A stretch of DNA of 64,000 nt from Gentiana macrophylla (GCA_026214975.1 JAOBSW010001111.1:1-64000), one strand, 5' to 3'. Positions 24,783 through 36,875 are shown, counted from the first letter of the stretch. A program made the numbers and translations. Notes: generated by a model from the letters alone, not told the origin.

Positions 24783-25156
24783 TGTTAAGGGTGAATTTAT
24801 ACGATTTATAACGTTATATTCTATGGTATTTTTCCCCGTATTTGTATGAATTTGCATAAGAAACGATTGTTTAATGGAAATATTGAGCAAATGATATTTT
24901 AAATGAGTTAATCGCAAAATAGGTTGATTTTGGTGCTTTAATTGTGATTTTATGATTATTTGAGCATTATTACATTTTGCGATGTTTTTATGTGTTATAG
25001 ATGCATGTGTGAGGCTCAAAAGATGATCAAAAGTTGATTAAGTTCGAGCTAATTGATGATAAAAGGGACAATGAAGGAATTGACAAGAAGAAAAGAGATA
25101 AAGATAAAAAAAAATCAGAATTCGATTTTATCAAACTGGCGTCCAAGTTCCGTCCA

Positions 25157-25327
25157 GTGGACGGGCGTATGATGAAGTGAACGAGCGTCCAGGGATGGGA
25201 AGTTGATTCAGGAAGTTTGGACGCAGGAGTGGACGCTGGATGGACGATCGTCTGGTCATGACTCGGCCCGATTCAAAGTTTTATTGAAGAGTGGACGGGC
25301 GTTCACCCTTTCCAGACGGGCGTCCGG
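25157..25327. repeat. GGACGNNCGTCC motif cluster in LTR F
   Basis: Copies or near copies at 25157 (GTGGACGGGCGTAT), 25177 (GAACGAGCGTCC), 25291 (GTGGACGGGCGTTCAC) and 25312 (CCAGACGGGCGTCCGG). All lie within 200 bp upstream of the TATA box. Confidence 0.65.
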
Positions 25328-25358
25328 TAGCCGACTTAGCTGAACCGCCTTCGAATTC

Positions 25359-25366
25359 TATATAAG
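25359..25366 (+). promoter_or_regulatory. LTR TATA box, Athila F
   Basis: TATATAAG in AATTCTATATAAGGCAGCG; identical in the 3' LTR at 49189. Confidence 0.65.
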
Positions 25367-25879
25367 GCAGCGTATTTTCTCCACAATCAGAACACATGAC
25401 TCAAACCCTAAACCTAGGGGCGGCTTAGCTGCGATTTACTTTAGTTTTCATCCAGTTTTTATGCTTTTAATTTCTAGATAAACACCTTCAAATTTATGTA
25501 CTTTTCTCAAGCTTTTCGAGTTGATCAAGTAATGTTAAGAGGCTAAAGCCTTATCAAACGAGCATTGTGAAGCCATCCGACACGGTTTCATTCCGTTTCT
25601 GCGATTATATCGTGAGTTTTATCTAAAGTTGTTTCCTTTATCATTGTTTATATTGTTTAATCGCAATTGTATCGAAAGACTTGCATGTTATGATTGTTTT
25701 ATGTTGATGAAAATCTCTATAAACCTTAGATCATCATGATAAGGAATGGTTGTTAAATCTATCATAACGAGAGTTAATAGGATAAATTACTAGGTTAAAG
25801 TTCACACCTTTGATTAGTAAAATCGTTAATCTTAGATCGAAAGATATAGATTAATAAGTGAATCACCTAAGAAATTAGG

Positions 25880-25884
25880 GTTCA
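25880..25884. repeat. left TSD of Tekay element (GTTCA)
   Basis: GTTCA before TGTAATATTCC, repeated at 36876-36880. The uninterrupted 3' LTR of F reads AGGGTTCATGCTTTAG at this point, which is the empty site. Confidence 0.95.
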
Positions 25885-27982
25885 TGTAATATTCCGATTT
25901 TCGGGAAAGGGCAGACGTGTCTTTTTGCGAAAACGAAATATTAGGTTCGGTTTCCTTTTTATTCGGAGTTAATTATTTGGACATATTTATATATATAATT
26001 TGGAGTTTTATATATATAATTAAAAGAAAATTCAGTTTTTAGTGATCAAGGGCAATTAAGGAAAAGATTGACTCCTTTATTATGTTAAGACCTAACTTAA
26101 AATTAGAAATTCAGTCTAAGAATCCCCCCCCCATCTCTGCGCAAGTTTGAGGAGAGAGAAGGCCAATGAGTTTTCTTGATAATTGAAGCATCCGTTAACC
26201 ATTTTGAGATCACGCAAGAGTTTGGAATCGTCGTGATAAGAGCATCGCTTTAGTATCGATTCGGTTGCAAAGCAAAGCAGATTTTTTTAGAAATTTATTT
26301 GGATCGATTCACCATGGTCGCTTAAGGTAAGGAAAACCAGTCCTATGAATTCAATTGTTGGCTATAAGGATTTGATCATGATCTAAGGCAATTTATGTGT
26401 TAGAGCTTTGAGTTGTTGCTTTGGTAATTGTCTATAGAGGTTATGGTTGTGTTAGGTGAGGTTTATCTGCTCAATGTGTTGTCTTTTTACGGTTTTGGTT
26501 GAAACACGATCCGGAAATCGCATGGTGATGAAGTTAGGGTTTAGGTCCAACCCAGGTGAGCAGCGCCCGGTATTGCGGGACGGCGCCCAGCCTAAGTTCC
26601 ACCTTGGACGAAGCGTCTGGTTGTATTGGACGGGCGTCACGAGGTGCAATTTTACATTCGAGATTGAAATGGGTTTGGTGGACGGGCGTCCACTATTTTG
26701 GACGGGCGCCCAAGTCTTTAAAGCGGGCGCCCGATTTTATACGCCTCCTTTCTATGTTAGTTTCTTTGTTCAGCCTTGAAAACATGCTTTAACTACATGA
26801 AACCTTTATATATGATATGTTAATATGGTATAAACATAGACAAGCCTAAATTGAGCTTCGATTCGTTCGATTTAAAACACCGAATGTACTCTTAAAGGAG
26901 TTGAAGTTCGGATCCGTCGGAAGAGCATGATAGGCTTGTGCTTTGATGAATTAGGATTCATCAATGTCTGTGTATGTGCTAGGACTTGTCCGTGTCTAGT
27001 GGTCTAGGAAGAGAGTGGTATGTGTGAGAGAGATTATTTGAAAACACTTAGGCTGGCTAGTTAATAACTTAATAAACAACGTATGTGACTAGTAAAAGAT
27101 TAAACAACATGTCTCTCTTGGCTAGGCACCTGGCTAAATCGCGATGCATGTGCTACCTCTGAAGGTGGAGGAACCGTAGGTTAAAAGACCCTAAGCACGG
27201 AGGGACTCACTGAGGTGTGCGTGCTATCGGAGTCTACCTTTCTAGACTTCGTGGGTATTGGTGTGATCCACTAATATGTTGCAAAAGAGTGTCCCCGAGG
27301 TAGAAGAACTCAGAGGTCAAAGACCCTAAGTACAGAGGACTCTGCTTTGAGGCGGATGCGCGTAGTGCCCTTGAGTGCGGTTGTAACATAGATAGGCTAG
27401 TTAGAAAGCGATTAGTCACAAGCGTGTTGATGAGCATGAAGTGAACCTAGATGGAGTTGGTCTCATTTAATCAACTAATTAAATAATTAACTTTTCGTTA
27501 TAACTATGATTGCTTTCATAGCTTCTCTTTCTTTCTAAGTATGCGTTGTACTTACCTCGAATGCATACTTTTTCTATGTGTTTGGGGACGAGAAGGCGAA
27601 ACAGAGTTTCGAGGAAGGGTTTGACGACGACGTTTGGCGCCTTTCGTTGAAGAATCAAGATGTTTCTATTCTGCTTTTCTTTGGTTGTACTTTCGTTACT
27701 TTTGAGGTAGACCACCGGTTTTGACGATTTGTCATATTCTGTCTTTTGGGATTTTCGTACTTTTCCAAATGTAAAAAATTTACATTTCTACCCTTAGATT
27801 TCTTTTCTACTCTTTAATTTTGGGAAAAATTTTATATACCCGAGTTTTGCTTCCGTTTTGCCTTTAATTTGATACGACGTAGTAGAGGCTTACGTATAAA
27901 ATGAATTTATTTTTTTTATTTTATACGTGCCGAACGTTTCTTTTCCGGATAAGGACTCGGTGTCCGGGAACGGGGCGTTACA
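25885..27982 (+). repeat. 5' LTR of the Tekay element
   Basis: TGTAATATTCC to GGGGCGTTACA, 2,098 bp. It contains GGACGGGCGTCC motifs (26604-26713) and two copies of a hairpin unit (27174-27202 and 27309-27337). ORFs at 26452-26792 and 27901-28257 partly overlap it and are not genes. Confidence 0.95.
26604..26713. repeat. GGACGNNCGTCC motif cluster in the Tekay LTR
   Basis: Includes GTGGACGGGCGTCCAC (26678-26693), a palindrome apart from its two central bases, plus near copies at 26604, 26626 and 26697. The 3' LTR has the corresponding cluster at 35500-35605. Confidence 0.65.
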
Positions 27983-27996
27983 GTTGGTATCAGAGA
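27983..27996 (+). other. primer binding site of the Tekay element
   Basis: GTTGGTATCAGAGA directly after the LTR; matches the initiator tRNA-Met site. Confidence 0.85.
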
Positions 27997-28077
27997 GAAG
28001 CGTTCTTTAGACTTCCTTTCTTTAAGATAAGTTTCTTTAGATCTTTAGTAACGTCTGGTTTTCTTGATCTTCAAAGC

Positions 28078-31000
28078 ATGGTAACGACAAGAGAGGCGTT
28101 CGTGCATTTGGGAGCTCAGGGGGTTAGTCAAGGCGTGGAGCCCAGTGCCCGTAGTAGGGGCGGATTTGTGAGGCGAATCCTTCGCCTCGTTTGTGTCTTT
28201 CACCACCACCCCATACAGCCACGCCTACACCACGGACTCAACAGGATGTGTCACTGAGGCCGCATCGAGACCGCCACCCGACCACCGCCAAGATATAACT
28301 ACATTTATGGAGAGCCTGGACAAGCACCTATTCGTGTCACCAGCAGTAGTGGCGACATTCCACCGATTAGTGCGCCACCACCGGTGACCAATGTGTATCC
28401 ACCACTATCTAGTGCTTATCCTCCAAGTGTATCCTCAAGCGAGCAGCAGGTCTTCTACCCTCCTCCTCGTAGGTCATGTTCCTCAACCTACTGATTACCA
28501 CATTCACCACGCTTTGACCACCAAAGAAGGCGTTGGTCATCCACCCTTTGGTTTTTGACCTCAACGGCCATCGGTCTTATCAGGGGTACTATCCGTATCA
28601 GAATGAGCCTCAAGTAATCCCACCTTATCCTCAACAACAGCAGTATCAGCAGCATGAATCTTTTAGTTACCCTCCGGTTCACCCACCAGTTAGACCGACT
28701 TTCGAGCAAGCACCAGCGGTGGATTGGTATACGAGATTGAGGAGAAATCGAGTTGAGAACTTCTTCGGTAATGTGGAGCATTGTAAAGCAGAGGATTCGA
28801 GAAAGCTTGTAGGAACATACATGTTCTTGAGATAGAGATGGCACAACTAGCAGTCAGTTTTATGTTGGGAGCAGCGGAAGCATGGATTGATGCCGTACAA
28901 AGCAGCAACGGTAAGGTAATGGATTGGGAAGGGTTCAAGGCGATGTTTTATAATGAGTACTTCCCGGTTACAGTTCAAGCAGATAAAGCAAGTCAATTCC
29001 TGAAGCACAAGCAAGGTAATAATTTGACAGTGTCCCAGTACACTAATAAATTCAATGAGTTATGAAGGTTCTATCCGGAATTGATGAAGGTGGAAGAGAG
29101 AAAGATGGCCCTCTATAAGGATGGGTTGGTGTTTACGACTAATTTTACGGTTTTTATCGAGTTATTTCGTAACATTATCTTCCATGTTTTAGTGATTCTT
29201 ATAGAAAATTACTCGCCAAAAGGATAAACTGAGCAAATGAGTTTTAAAGATAATAAATTGCAAAAGTGGCTGATTTATGTGTTCTTATCGTTGGTTTTAT
29301 GTTTATTTGGATGTTGTTACACTTTGCAATATTTTGGATATCTTGTAGATGCATATCTTCGGTCTAAAAGAGGTGTTTAGAGGGTTAGAAGAAGATGCCA
29401 CAAGTTTACGAGTTCAACGGAGCAAATTTTCCTATGTACTTAAATCGTTACATATTTTCGACGGAGATTTGACCCAGCTTAGAGGCATTTTCAGGGGAGG
29501 ACTTCTGCATGAAAACTGTAGATCTTTGAAAGAGCTTTCCAACGCACTTTGAATTACGTCAATCGGACTTCTACAACTCAAATGGTGGTCAAGTGGGTAA
29601 TCAATTTGGGTAAGTGGAAAATCCCGAAATATTCTCGTAATACGACGGGCTAATCAAAAACGCGTTTTCTGAAGAAGAGTCCTTAATGAAAGTTGTATAG
29701 TTTTCCGAGAGATTTTTTATGACATTTGGATCATAATTTTTGGAGGTCTACAACTCAAGATATGAATTTTAGAAGTTTTATTCCAATAAATATCTAATCG
29801 AACGGACATCCAGGAGGTCTTCAGTAGCAACCGACATACATAATTATTTCAGCCGCCTCTCAACTCTATTTAAGCAGCAGCAATACCCAACCCTAAGACA
29901 ACCAATTCATTCACACAAAATTTAGAGGAGCAGCCGAGCTTTATCAAAAAAAGAAGATGATTTCTTCCCATCCAATGATCATGATTAACATCATGGTTGT
30001 TGGCTAAGCACATCGCGGTGGGACAACGGATGAAACCGATCAACATCAACACCAACTAGAGAGATTTTTGCTACATGTTTAGTGACTAAAGTTATAGTTT
30101 TTTTATCAATTGGATATTGTTTTTTTCGTTTACGTTTTATTCGAATCGAGAGATCGATGAAACCATCTTTTATGCTTCGAATTTATATGAAAATATTGTT
30201 CAAGTTGTGACCTTTTCAATTGATGCGATTGATTATGTTTCAAGAGATTGATCATAGTTAGTTGAGTAGGAGTATTAGAAATAATCTCGTGATCGTGTTT
30301 TGCATGTCGTTTTGTTTTACTTGAAAAAGAGAACGAAACCCTAGAATTCGTTTAGAGAAATTTAATCGAATTCATGATAGATCATTACTAAAAATTATAT
30401 CTTTAACTTGCCGTCTAGTTGGGGTTGGGTTGATTGATCGGTGGATTCTCGTTGCCTTGCCGTTGTTTTAATTATTTGATAAACCAAATAGTTCGTATCA
30501 ATCGTTGATTGTTAAGTTTAGTTGTTTTAAAATTCTAGTTGTTTTTGCATATTTTAAGTTTCCAAGTTACTGTTCATCGTATTTACTATTCATCATATTT
30601 CTTTGTTCATCGTAATTCTTGTTCATTATTTCATAATTAGTATAAATCTTAGTTTTAGTTAATAGTCGTGACATAATCGACTTAATTATTGCACTTTGAT
30701 CCGATAAACATTCCACTCCCTTAGGACGACCCGTTAACATCCTATACTACGAACCTTATACTTGGGGTGTTTCGGTTATAAATTGTAAAACTCGTTTTTA
30801 CCGAACAGTTGGCCTACGAGATTCAGTCGGGCATGCTAGGTTTCACGGCAAGGAATATGGCAAAGTTGATGAATAAAGCCTTGGAAGTCGAGACTTTCAG
30901 GAAGAGAGCTATAGTGGTTGTCAATAATAAGAGAAATTTTGGGACAAGTCAAGGCAGTTATAGGGGAGCGCCACAGCAAGCAGCCAAGAAGACTACGGCT

Positions 31001-31253
31001 CCTACAGCAGCTAAGGCCCCGAACAGTGCACCACTTTGCCCCAAGTGCAACAGAAATCATACAGGAGAGTGCAGGCAGAGTAGTAACGGTTGTTACGTTT
31101 GTGGTGAGCAAGGACACTTTTCTAGAGCGTGTCCAAACAGAGGAAACAAGAGTGGTTCGAGCCAAGGTAGCGGGAGAGGCGGCCCGAGCCGACCGGTTCG
31201 AGTTTTTGCAGCGGATGCTAATTTTGTGGAACCAGAGGATGACGTTATATCAG
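28078..31253 (+). pseudogene. gag of the Tekay element, split by a solo LTR
   Basis: Starts at ATG 28078 (MVTTREAFVH), 95 bp after the LTR. The N-terminal part is frameshifted. 28690-29064 has the retrotransposon gag core (AWIDAVQSSNGKVMDWEGFK; SQFLKHKQGNNLTVSQY). It is cut at codon KDGL by the solo LTR and resumes at AYEIQSGML (30813). It ends with a basic region and a zinc knuckle CYVCGEQGHFSRAC (C-x2-C-x4-H-x4-C), preceded by a second cysteine group CPKCNRNHTGEC. Forms the particle and binds RNA in intact relatives. Confidence 0.9.
29130..30807 (+). mobile_element. solo LTR, Athila-like
   Basis: 1,678 bp from TGTTTACGAC to CCGAACA, flanked by the 5-bp TSD GTTGG (29125-29129 and 30808-30812) in the Tekay gag. 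Joining the flanks restores the gag reading frame. There is no internal region, so it arose by LTR-LTR recombination. A 189-bp block (29614-29802) is nearly identical to 51314-51502 of the G LTR, so it belongs to a related family. Confidence 0.9.
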
Positions 31254-31345
31254 GTACCATGTTTTGTTTCATTCCTTTATTAAGATATTGTATGGCATGT
31301 TTATTCATGTTGTGATGTATTTAAATGAGTGAATGTGCATCCTAG
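31254..31345 (+). other. probable 92-nt intron between gag and protease
   Basis: GTACCA at the left edge and TCCTAG at the right edge give a GT-AG insert that is T- and A-rich. Removing it joins ...VISG to TIMLENL in one frame, leading straight into the protease; reading through it meets a TGA stop at 31313. AGGTAC is present at both edges, so a 92-bp insertion with a 6-bp duplication cannot be excluded. Confidence 0.55.
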
Positions 31346-31700
31346 GTACGATAATGTTAGAAAACTTAGTGGTCAAGGCTTTGTTTGATACGGGAGCGTC
31401 AAATACTTTTGTGTCAACCAAGGTAGCTAAGAAGTTGAACTTACCTTCAGAACCTTTAAGGAACACTTTGGAGATAACTACACCGTGAGGGAAGGTAACA
31501 AGGGTAACTAGAATGATACCTCAAGTGGAAGTTCGAGTCGGACCTTATCGATGTAAGAGTGACTTTTCTGATTTTGGACTTCTCGGATTTTGATGTAATC
31601 CTCGGAATAGATTGGCTATCCGAGAATTATGTACACACTGGATCAGAAAGAGAAGAAAGTAACTTTTAAAGTACGGGAAATCAGACAAAGGCGTATCAAG
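31346..31700 (+). pseudogene. aspartic protease domain of the Tekay pol
   Basis: Motif ALFDTGASNTFVS (catalytic D of DTGA) near 31377-31415, then a TGA in place of Trp near 31486, a frameshift, and the second conserved block VILGIDWLSENY near 31595-31630. Cleaves the polyprotein in intact relatives. Broken here. Confidence 0.85.
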
Positions 31701-34262
31701 GGAATGTGTACAAGCCGAGTAAGAAGAAACATCCGATCATATCAGCGGTTAAGGCAGTAAGGGCTTGTCAGAAGGGTTGTGAAGGCTACTTGTTGTATGC
31801 AGTGGACGTGGAACAAGTGAAGCCTAAGTTCGAGGAGACTCCCATAGTGAGGGAATACCCTGAGGTATTTCCATAAGAGTTACCGGGAAACATGCCGGAC
31901 AGAGAGATAAAGTTTGAGATTCAGCTGATACCGGGAGCGGCACCAGTTGCTAAAGCACCTTACAGAATGGCACCGGCTGAATTAAAGGAGTTGAAAGCTC
32001 AACTTAAAGATATGATTGAAAGGAACGTAATTCAGCCCAGTACCTCGCCCTGGGGAGCCCCTGTCTTGTTTGTGAAGAAGAAAGATGGCATCATGAGAAT
32101 GTGTATCGACTACAGAGCGCTGAACAACCTTACAATCAAGAATAAGTATCCTCTACCAAGGATAGATGATCTGTTTAATCAGTTGCATGGTAAGAGAGTG
32201 TTTTCCAAGATCGACCTGAGGTCCGGGTATCATCAATTGAAGGTTAAGATAGCAGATATACCGAAGACGGCTTTCAGTACAAGATATGGACATTATGAGT
32301 TCCTTGTCATGCCTTTTGGACTCACTAATGCTCCATCTGAATTTATGGATTTGATGCAGCGAGTTTTCATGCCGTACTTGGATAAGTTCGTGATAGTGTT
32401 CATAGACGATATCCTAGTTTACTCTAAGGATGAGAAGAAACACGAGGAACACTTAAGGATAGTGTTGGACACACTGAAGAAGAATCAGTTGTATGCAAAG
32501 TTTTCTAAGTGTGACTTTTGGTTGGATCGAGTGAGTTTCTTGGGTCATGTCATTTACGGAGATGGCATTCAAGTTGATCCGGCAAAGATCGAAGCGATTG
32601 AGAATTGGCCTAAACCTACCACGATTTGAGGTAAGAAGTTTTCTTGGGTTGGCTGGTTACTACCGGAAGTTCGTACAAGATTTTTTGAAGATAGCTACTC
32701 CACTCACCAGGCTGACACAGAAGAATGTGAAATTTGAATGGACTAATGAGTGTAATAAGGCCTTTCATACCTTGAAGAGTAAGTTGACTACGGCACCTGT
32801 GTTAGCAGTTCCAGAGATTTTTGATAACAACGATGTCTACACGGATGCTTCGGGAGAGGGTTTGGGTTGTGTGTTGATGCAAGGAGGGAAAGTGATAGCC
32901 TACACATCTAGACAGTTGAAGGTGCATGAGAAGAATTACCCGACACATGATCTAGAGTTGGCAGCGGTAGTATTTGCCTTAAAGACTTGGAGGCATTACT
33001 TATATGGGGTTAAAGCGAGGATCTTCACGGACCATAAGAGTTTAAAGTATTTCTTCACACAAGAGAACCTCGAATATGAGGCAGAGGAGATGGTTAGAGA
33101 GTTCGTTAAGGACTATGATTTGGATATTCAGTACCATCCGGGTAAAGCGAATGTAGTGGTAGATGCTCTGAGCAGGAAACCAGTGTTTACAGCTTTCAGT
33201 GTTGAGGTAGTGGCAGAAAGGTTAGATGGGTTGGAAATCAGAAGCTTCGATCAGATTGAAGACCGGCAGTTTGTGGCACCTTTGTTAGCAAGGTCAGAGT
33301 TGATGGATAATATTCGGGGAAAGCAAGACGAAGACCCGGTTTTGTTGGATTTGAAGCGTGTTGCTAGGGAGAAGCCTACGGTTGGTTACGTGTTGGATAA
33401 GAGTGGAAATCTGTGGTATCGGGATCGTCTATGTGTACCCAATGTTGGCGACTTGAGACAAAGAATTATGGAAGAAGCACATAGGATAGCTTTTGCGGTT
33501 CATCCGGGTGATACTAAAATGTACAGAGACTTAAAGGAAAGATTTTGGTGGCCCTCGATGAAAGTGGAAATAGCCAAGTTTGTGGCCGAGTGTGATGTAT
33601 GTCAGAAGGTTAAGGCAGAGCATAGAAGACCCGGTGGAATGCTTAAGCCATTGGATATCCTGGAATGGAAGTGGGATAAGATCACAATGGACTTCATCAC
33701 CGGATTACCTAAGACAAGAGGCGGACACGACGCAATTTGGGTAATTGTGGATAGATTGACCAAATCTGCTCATTTCTTACTGTACAAGGTTGACATGCCA
33801 TTGAAGAAGATGACGACACTATATCTGGACAATATAGTGAAGCTACATGGAGTTCCAATCTTGATAGTTTCAGACCGTGATTCGAGATTCGTAAGTCGGT
33901 TTTGGAAGAGCCTGCAAGAAGGCTTCGGGACCAAGTTGGATTTGAGCACGGCTTTTCATCCTCAGACAGATGGACAATCTGAGAGGACCATCCAGACACT
34001 CGAGGACATGTTGAGAGCTTGCGTTTTGGAGGTAGGCGGATCATGGGATGATTACTTATCGGTAGCGGAGTTTGCCTACAACAACAGTTTTCATGCAAGT
34101 ATAGGCATGCCGCCGTTTGAAGCGTTATATGGGAGAAGATGTCGCACACCACTGTTTTGGGATGAAGTCGGGGAGAGACAGATTACAGGGCCAGAGATGG
34201 TTGAAAAAGCAAAGGAAAGGGTTCAGTTGGTCAAGAAGAATCTGAAGGCGGCTCAAGACAGG
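31701..34262 (+). pseudogene. RT, RNase H and integrase of the Tekay pol
   Basis: RT at 31892-32629 with CIDYRALN, the palm motif FIDDILVYS and KCDFW; a frameshift near 32620 moves to the frame used from there on. RNase H has YTDASGEGLG, THDLELAAVVFALKTWRHYL and TDHKSLKYF. Integrase has the H-H-C-C zinc region (33480-33620, CDVCQKVK), then catalytic D in TMDFITGLP, D in SDRDSRF and E in SERTIQTLED. The C-terminal part runs to a TAG at 34263 (CAG to TAG). All catalytic residues survive. Confidence 0.9.
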
Positions 34263-34265
34263 TAG

Positions 34266-34742
34266 AAAAGTTGGGCTGATGTTAGAAGAAGACCTCTTGA
34301 GTTTGAAGTCGGCGATAGAGTTTACCTCCGGGCTTCACCGATGAAAGGAGTGAAACGCTTTGGACAAAAAGGAAAGCTAAGTCCAAGGTATGTTGGACCT
34401 TTTGAGATTTTGGAAAGAGTTGGGACGTTAGCTTATAAGCTTCAGTTGCCAGAATCAATGTCGAGAGTCCATAATGTGTTTCACGTTTCAATGTTGAAAA
34501 AGTGTCTGACGAGGAATGATGTTGAAACTACGGTTGATCCAGAAATCTTACAAGATAACATTGCTTACGACGAAAGACCGATCAAGATTCTAGACCGGAA
34601 GGAAAAGATGATTAAGAGACGGATGATCCCCTTGGTGTTAGTTCAGTGGAGCAATCATTCACCCGAGGAGGCAACTTGGGAAGTGGAAAGCGACATGCTT
34701 AGTGAGTTCCAAGAGTTTGGGGATTTACCAGGTATGTTCTAG
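34266..34742 (+). pseudogene. integrase C-terminus with chromodomain
   Basis: Same frame as the upstream integrase, separated by the single TAG at 34263-34265. It has the GPF module (PRYVGPFEILERVG), HNVFHVSMLKK, then the chromodomain-like end RPIKILDRKEKMIKRR, LVQWSNHSPEEATWEVE. In chromoviruses this domain directs integration to particular chromatin marks. This places the element in Tekay/Del. Confidence 0.9.
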
Positions 34743-34764
34743 TTTCGAGGACGAAACTCCTTTT

Positions 34765-34777
34765 AAGGGGGGGAGAA
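34765..34777 (+). other. polypurine tract of the Tekay element
   Basis: AAGGGGGGGAGAA directly before TGTAATATTCC. Confidence 0.9.
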
Positions 34778-36875
34778 TGTAATATTCCGATTTTTGGGAA
34801 AGGGCAGACGTGTCTTTTTGCGAAAACGAAATATTAGGTTCGGTTTCCTTTTTATTCGGAGTTAATTATTTGGACATATTTATATATATAATTTGGAGTT
34901 TTATATATATAATTAAAAGAAAATTCAGTTTTTAGTGATCAAGGGCAATTAAGGAAAAGATTGACTCCTTTATTATGTTAAGACCTAACTTAAAATCAGA
35001 AATTCAGTCTAAGAATCCCCCCCATCTCTGCGCAAGTTTGAGGAGAGAAAAGGCCAAGGAGTTTTCTTGATAATTGAAGCATCCGTTAACCGTTTTCAGA
35101 TCACGCAAGAGTTTCGGAATCGTCGTGATAAGAGCATCGCTTTGGTATCAGTTCGGTTGCAAAGCAGCAGATTTTTTTTAGGGTTATTTGGATCAGTTCT
35201 GCGGCTGCTTAAGGTAAGGAAAACCAGTCCTATGAATTCAATTGTTGGCTATAAGGATTTGATCATGATCTAAGGCAATTTATGTGTTAGAGCTTTGAGT
35301 TGTTACTTTGGTAATTGTCTATAGAGGTTATGGTAGTGTTAGGTGAGGTTTATGTGCTCAATGTGTTGTCTTTTTTCTGGTTTTTGGTTGAAATACGATA
35401 TGGAAATCGCATGGTGATGAAGTTAGGGTTTAGGTCGAACCCAGGTGAACGAAGCGTCGGTATTCGGGACGAAGCGCCCAGCCTAGGTTCCACCTTGACG
35501 AAAGGCGTCTGGTTGTATTGGGACGGGCGCCTGAGGTGCAATTTACATTCGAGATTGAAATGTGTTTGGTGGACGGGCGTCCACTATGCAGGACGGGCGC
35601 CCAAGTCTTTAAACGGGCGTCAGCTTTTTATCCGCCTCCTTTCTATGTTAGTTCTTCGTTTCAGCCTTGAAAACATGCTTTAACTACATGAAACCTTTAT
35701 ATATGATATGTTAGTATGGTATAAACATAGACAAGCCTAAATTGAGCTTCTGATTCGTTCAGTTAAAACACCGAATGTACTCTTAAAGGGAGTTGAAGTT
35801 CGGATCCGTCGGAAGAGCATGATAGGCTTGTGCTTTGATGAATTAGGATTCATCAATGTCTGTGTATGTGCTAGGACTTGTCCGTGTCTAGTGGTCTAGG
35901 AAGAGAGTGGTATGTGTGAGGGAGATTATTTGAAAACACTTAGGCTGGCTAGTTAATAACTTAATAAACAACGTATGTGACTAGTAAAAGATTAAACAAC
36001 ATGTCTCTCTTGGCTAGGCACCAGGCTAAATCGCGATGCATGTGCTACCTCTGAAGGTGGAGGAACTTCGTAGGTTAAAAGACCCTAAGTACGGAGGGAC
36101 TCTGCTGAGGTGTGCGTGCTATCGGAGTCTACCTTTTCTAGACTTCGTGGGTATTGGTGTGATCCACTAATATGTTGCAAAAGAGTGTCCCCGAGGTAGA
36201 AGAACTCTGTAGGTCAAAGACCCTAAGTACAGAGGGACTCTGCTGAGGCGGATGCGCGTAGTGCCCTTGAGTGCGGTTGTAACATAGATAGGCTAAGTTA
36301 GAAACAGTTAGTCACAACGTGTTGATGAGCATGAAGTGAACCCTAGATGGAGTTGGTCTCATTTAATCAACTAATTAAATAATTAACTTTTCGTTATAAC
36401 TATGATTGCTTTCATAGCTTCTCTTTCTTTCTAAGTACGTTGTACTTACCTCGAATGCATACTTTTTCTATGTGTTTGGGGACGAGAAGACGAACAGGTT
36501 TTCGAGGAAGGGTTTGACGACGACGTTTGACGCCGCTCGTTGAAGAATCAAGATGTTTCTATTCTGCTTTTCTTTGGTTGTACTTTCGTTACTTTTGAGG
36601 TAGACCACCGGTTTTGACGATTTGTCGTATTATGTCTTTTGGGATTTTCGTACTTTTCCAATTGTAAAAAATTTACATTTCTACCCTTAGATTTCTTTTC
36701 TACTCTTTAATTTTGGGAAAAATTTTATATACCCGAGTTTTGCTTCCGTTTTGCCTTTAATTTGATACGACGTAGTAGAGGCTTACGTATAAAATGAATT
36801 TATTTTTTTTATTTTATACGTGCCGAACGTTTCTTTTCCGGATAAGGACTCGGTGTCCGGGAACGGGGCGTTATA
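34778..36875 (+). repeat. 3' LTR of the Tekay element
   Basis: 2,098 bp, same length as the 5' LTR, ending TTATA (CA changed to TA). Long identical runs alternate with small clusters of differences. Two hairpin units at 36066-36096 and 36205-36234. Confidence 0.95.
36066..36234 (+). repeat. duplicated hairpin unit in the Tekay LTR
   Basis: Two copies about 139 bp apart. Copy 2 (36205-36234) pairs CTCTGTA with TACAGAG around GGTC-AAA-GACC. Copy 1 (36066-36096) pairs CTTCGTA with TACGGAG. The stems differ but still pair. Confidence 0.6.

Larger units (their letters stand above)
24783..25884 (+). repeat. 5' LTR of F, first part
   Basis: Starts TGTTAAGGGTGAATTTATAC and matches 48613-49712. Cut after ...GGGTTCA by the Tekay element. 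Contains four or more GGACG-NN-CGTCC type motifs (25157-25327) upstream of a TATA box at 25359. Confidence 0.9.
25885..36875 (+). mobile_element. Tekay/Del-type chromovirus (Ty3/gypsy)
   Basis: A complete 11 kb element (9.3 kb without the solo LTR in it) with two 2,098-bp LTRs, initiator tRNA-Met PBS, gag, protease, RT, RNase H, integrase with C-terminal chromodomain, and polypurine tract. The TSD and empty site in F prove it inserted into the F LTR. Its frames are broken only at a few places. Confidence 0.95.

Noticed and set aside
26452..26792. 107-, 78- and 65-codon ORFs in the Tekay LTR
   Set aside because: They lie wholly in the LTR, arise from the GC-rich palindrome cluster, and are not preserved in the same form in the 3' LTR (35315-35683).
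33709..34152. 147-codon minus-strand ORF
   Set aside because: Exact shadow of the Tekay integrase on the opposite strand.
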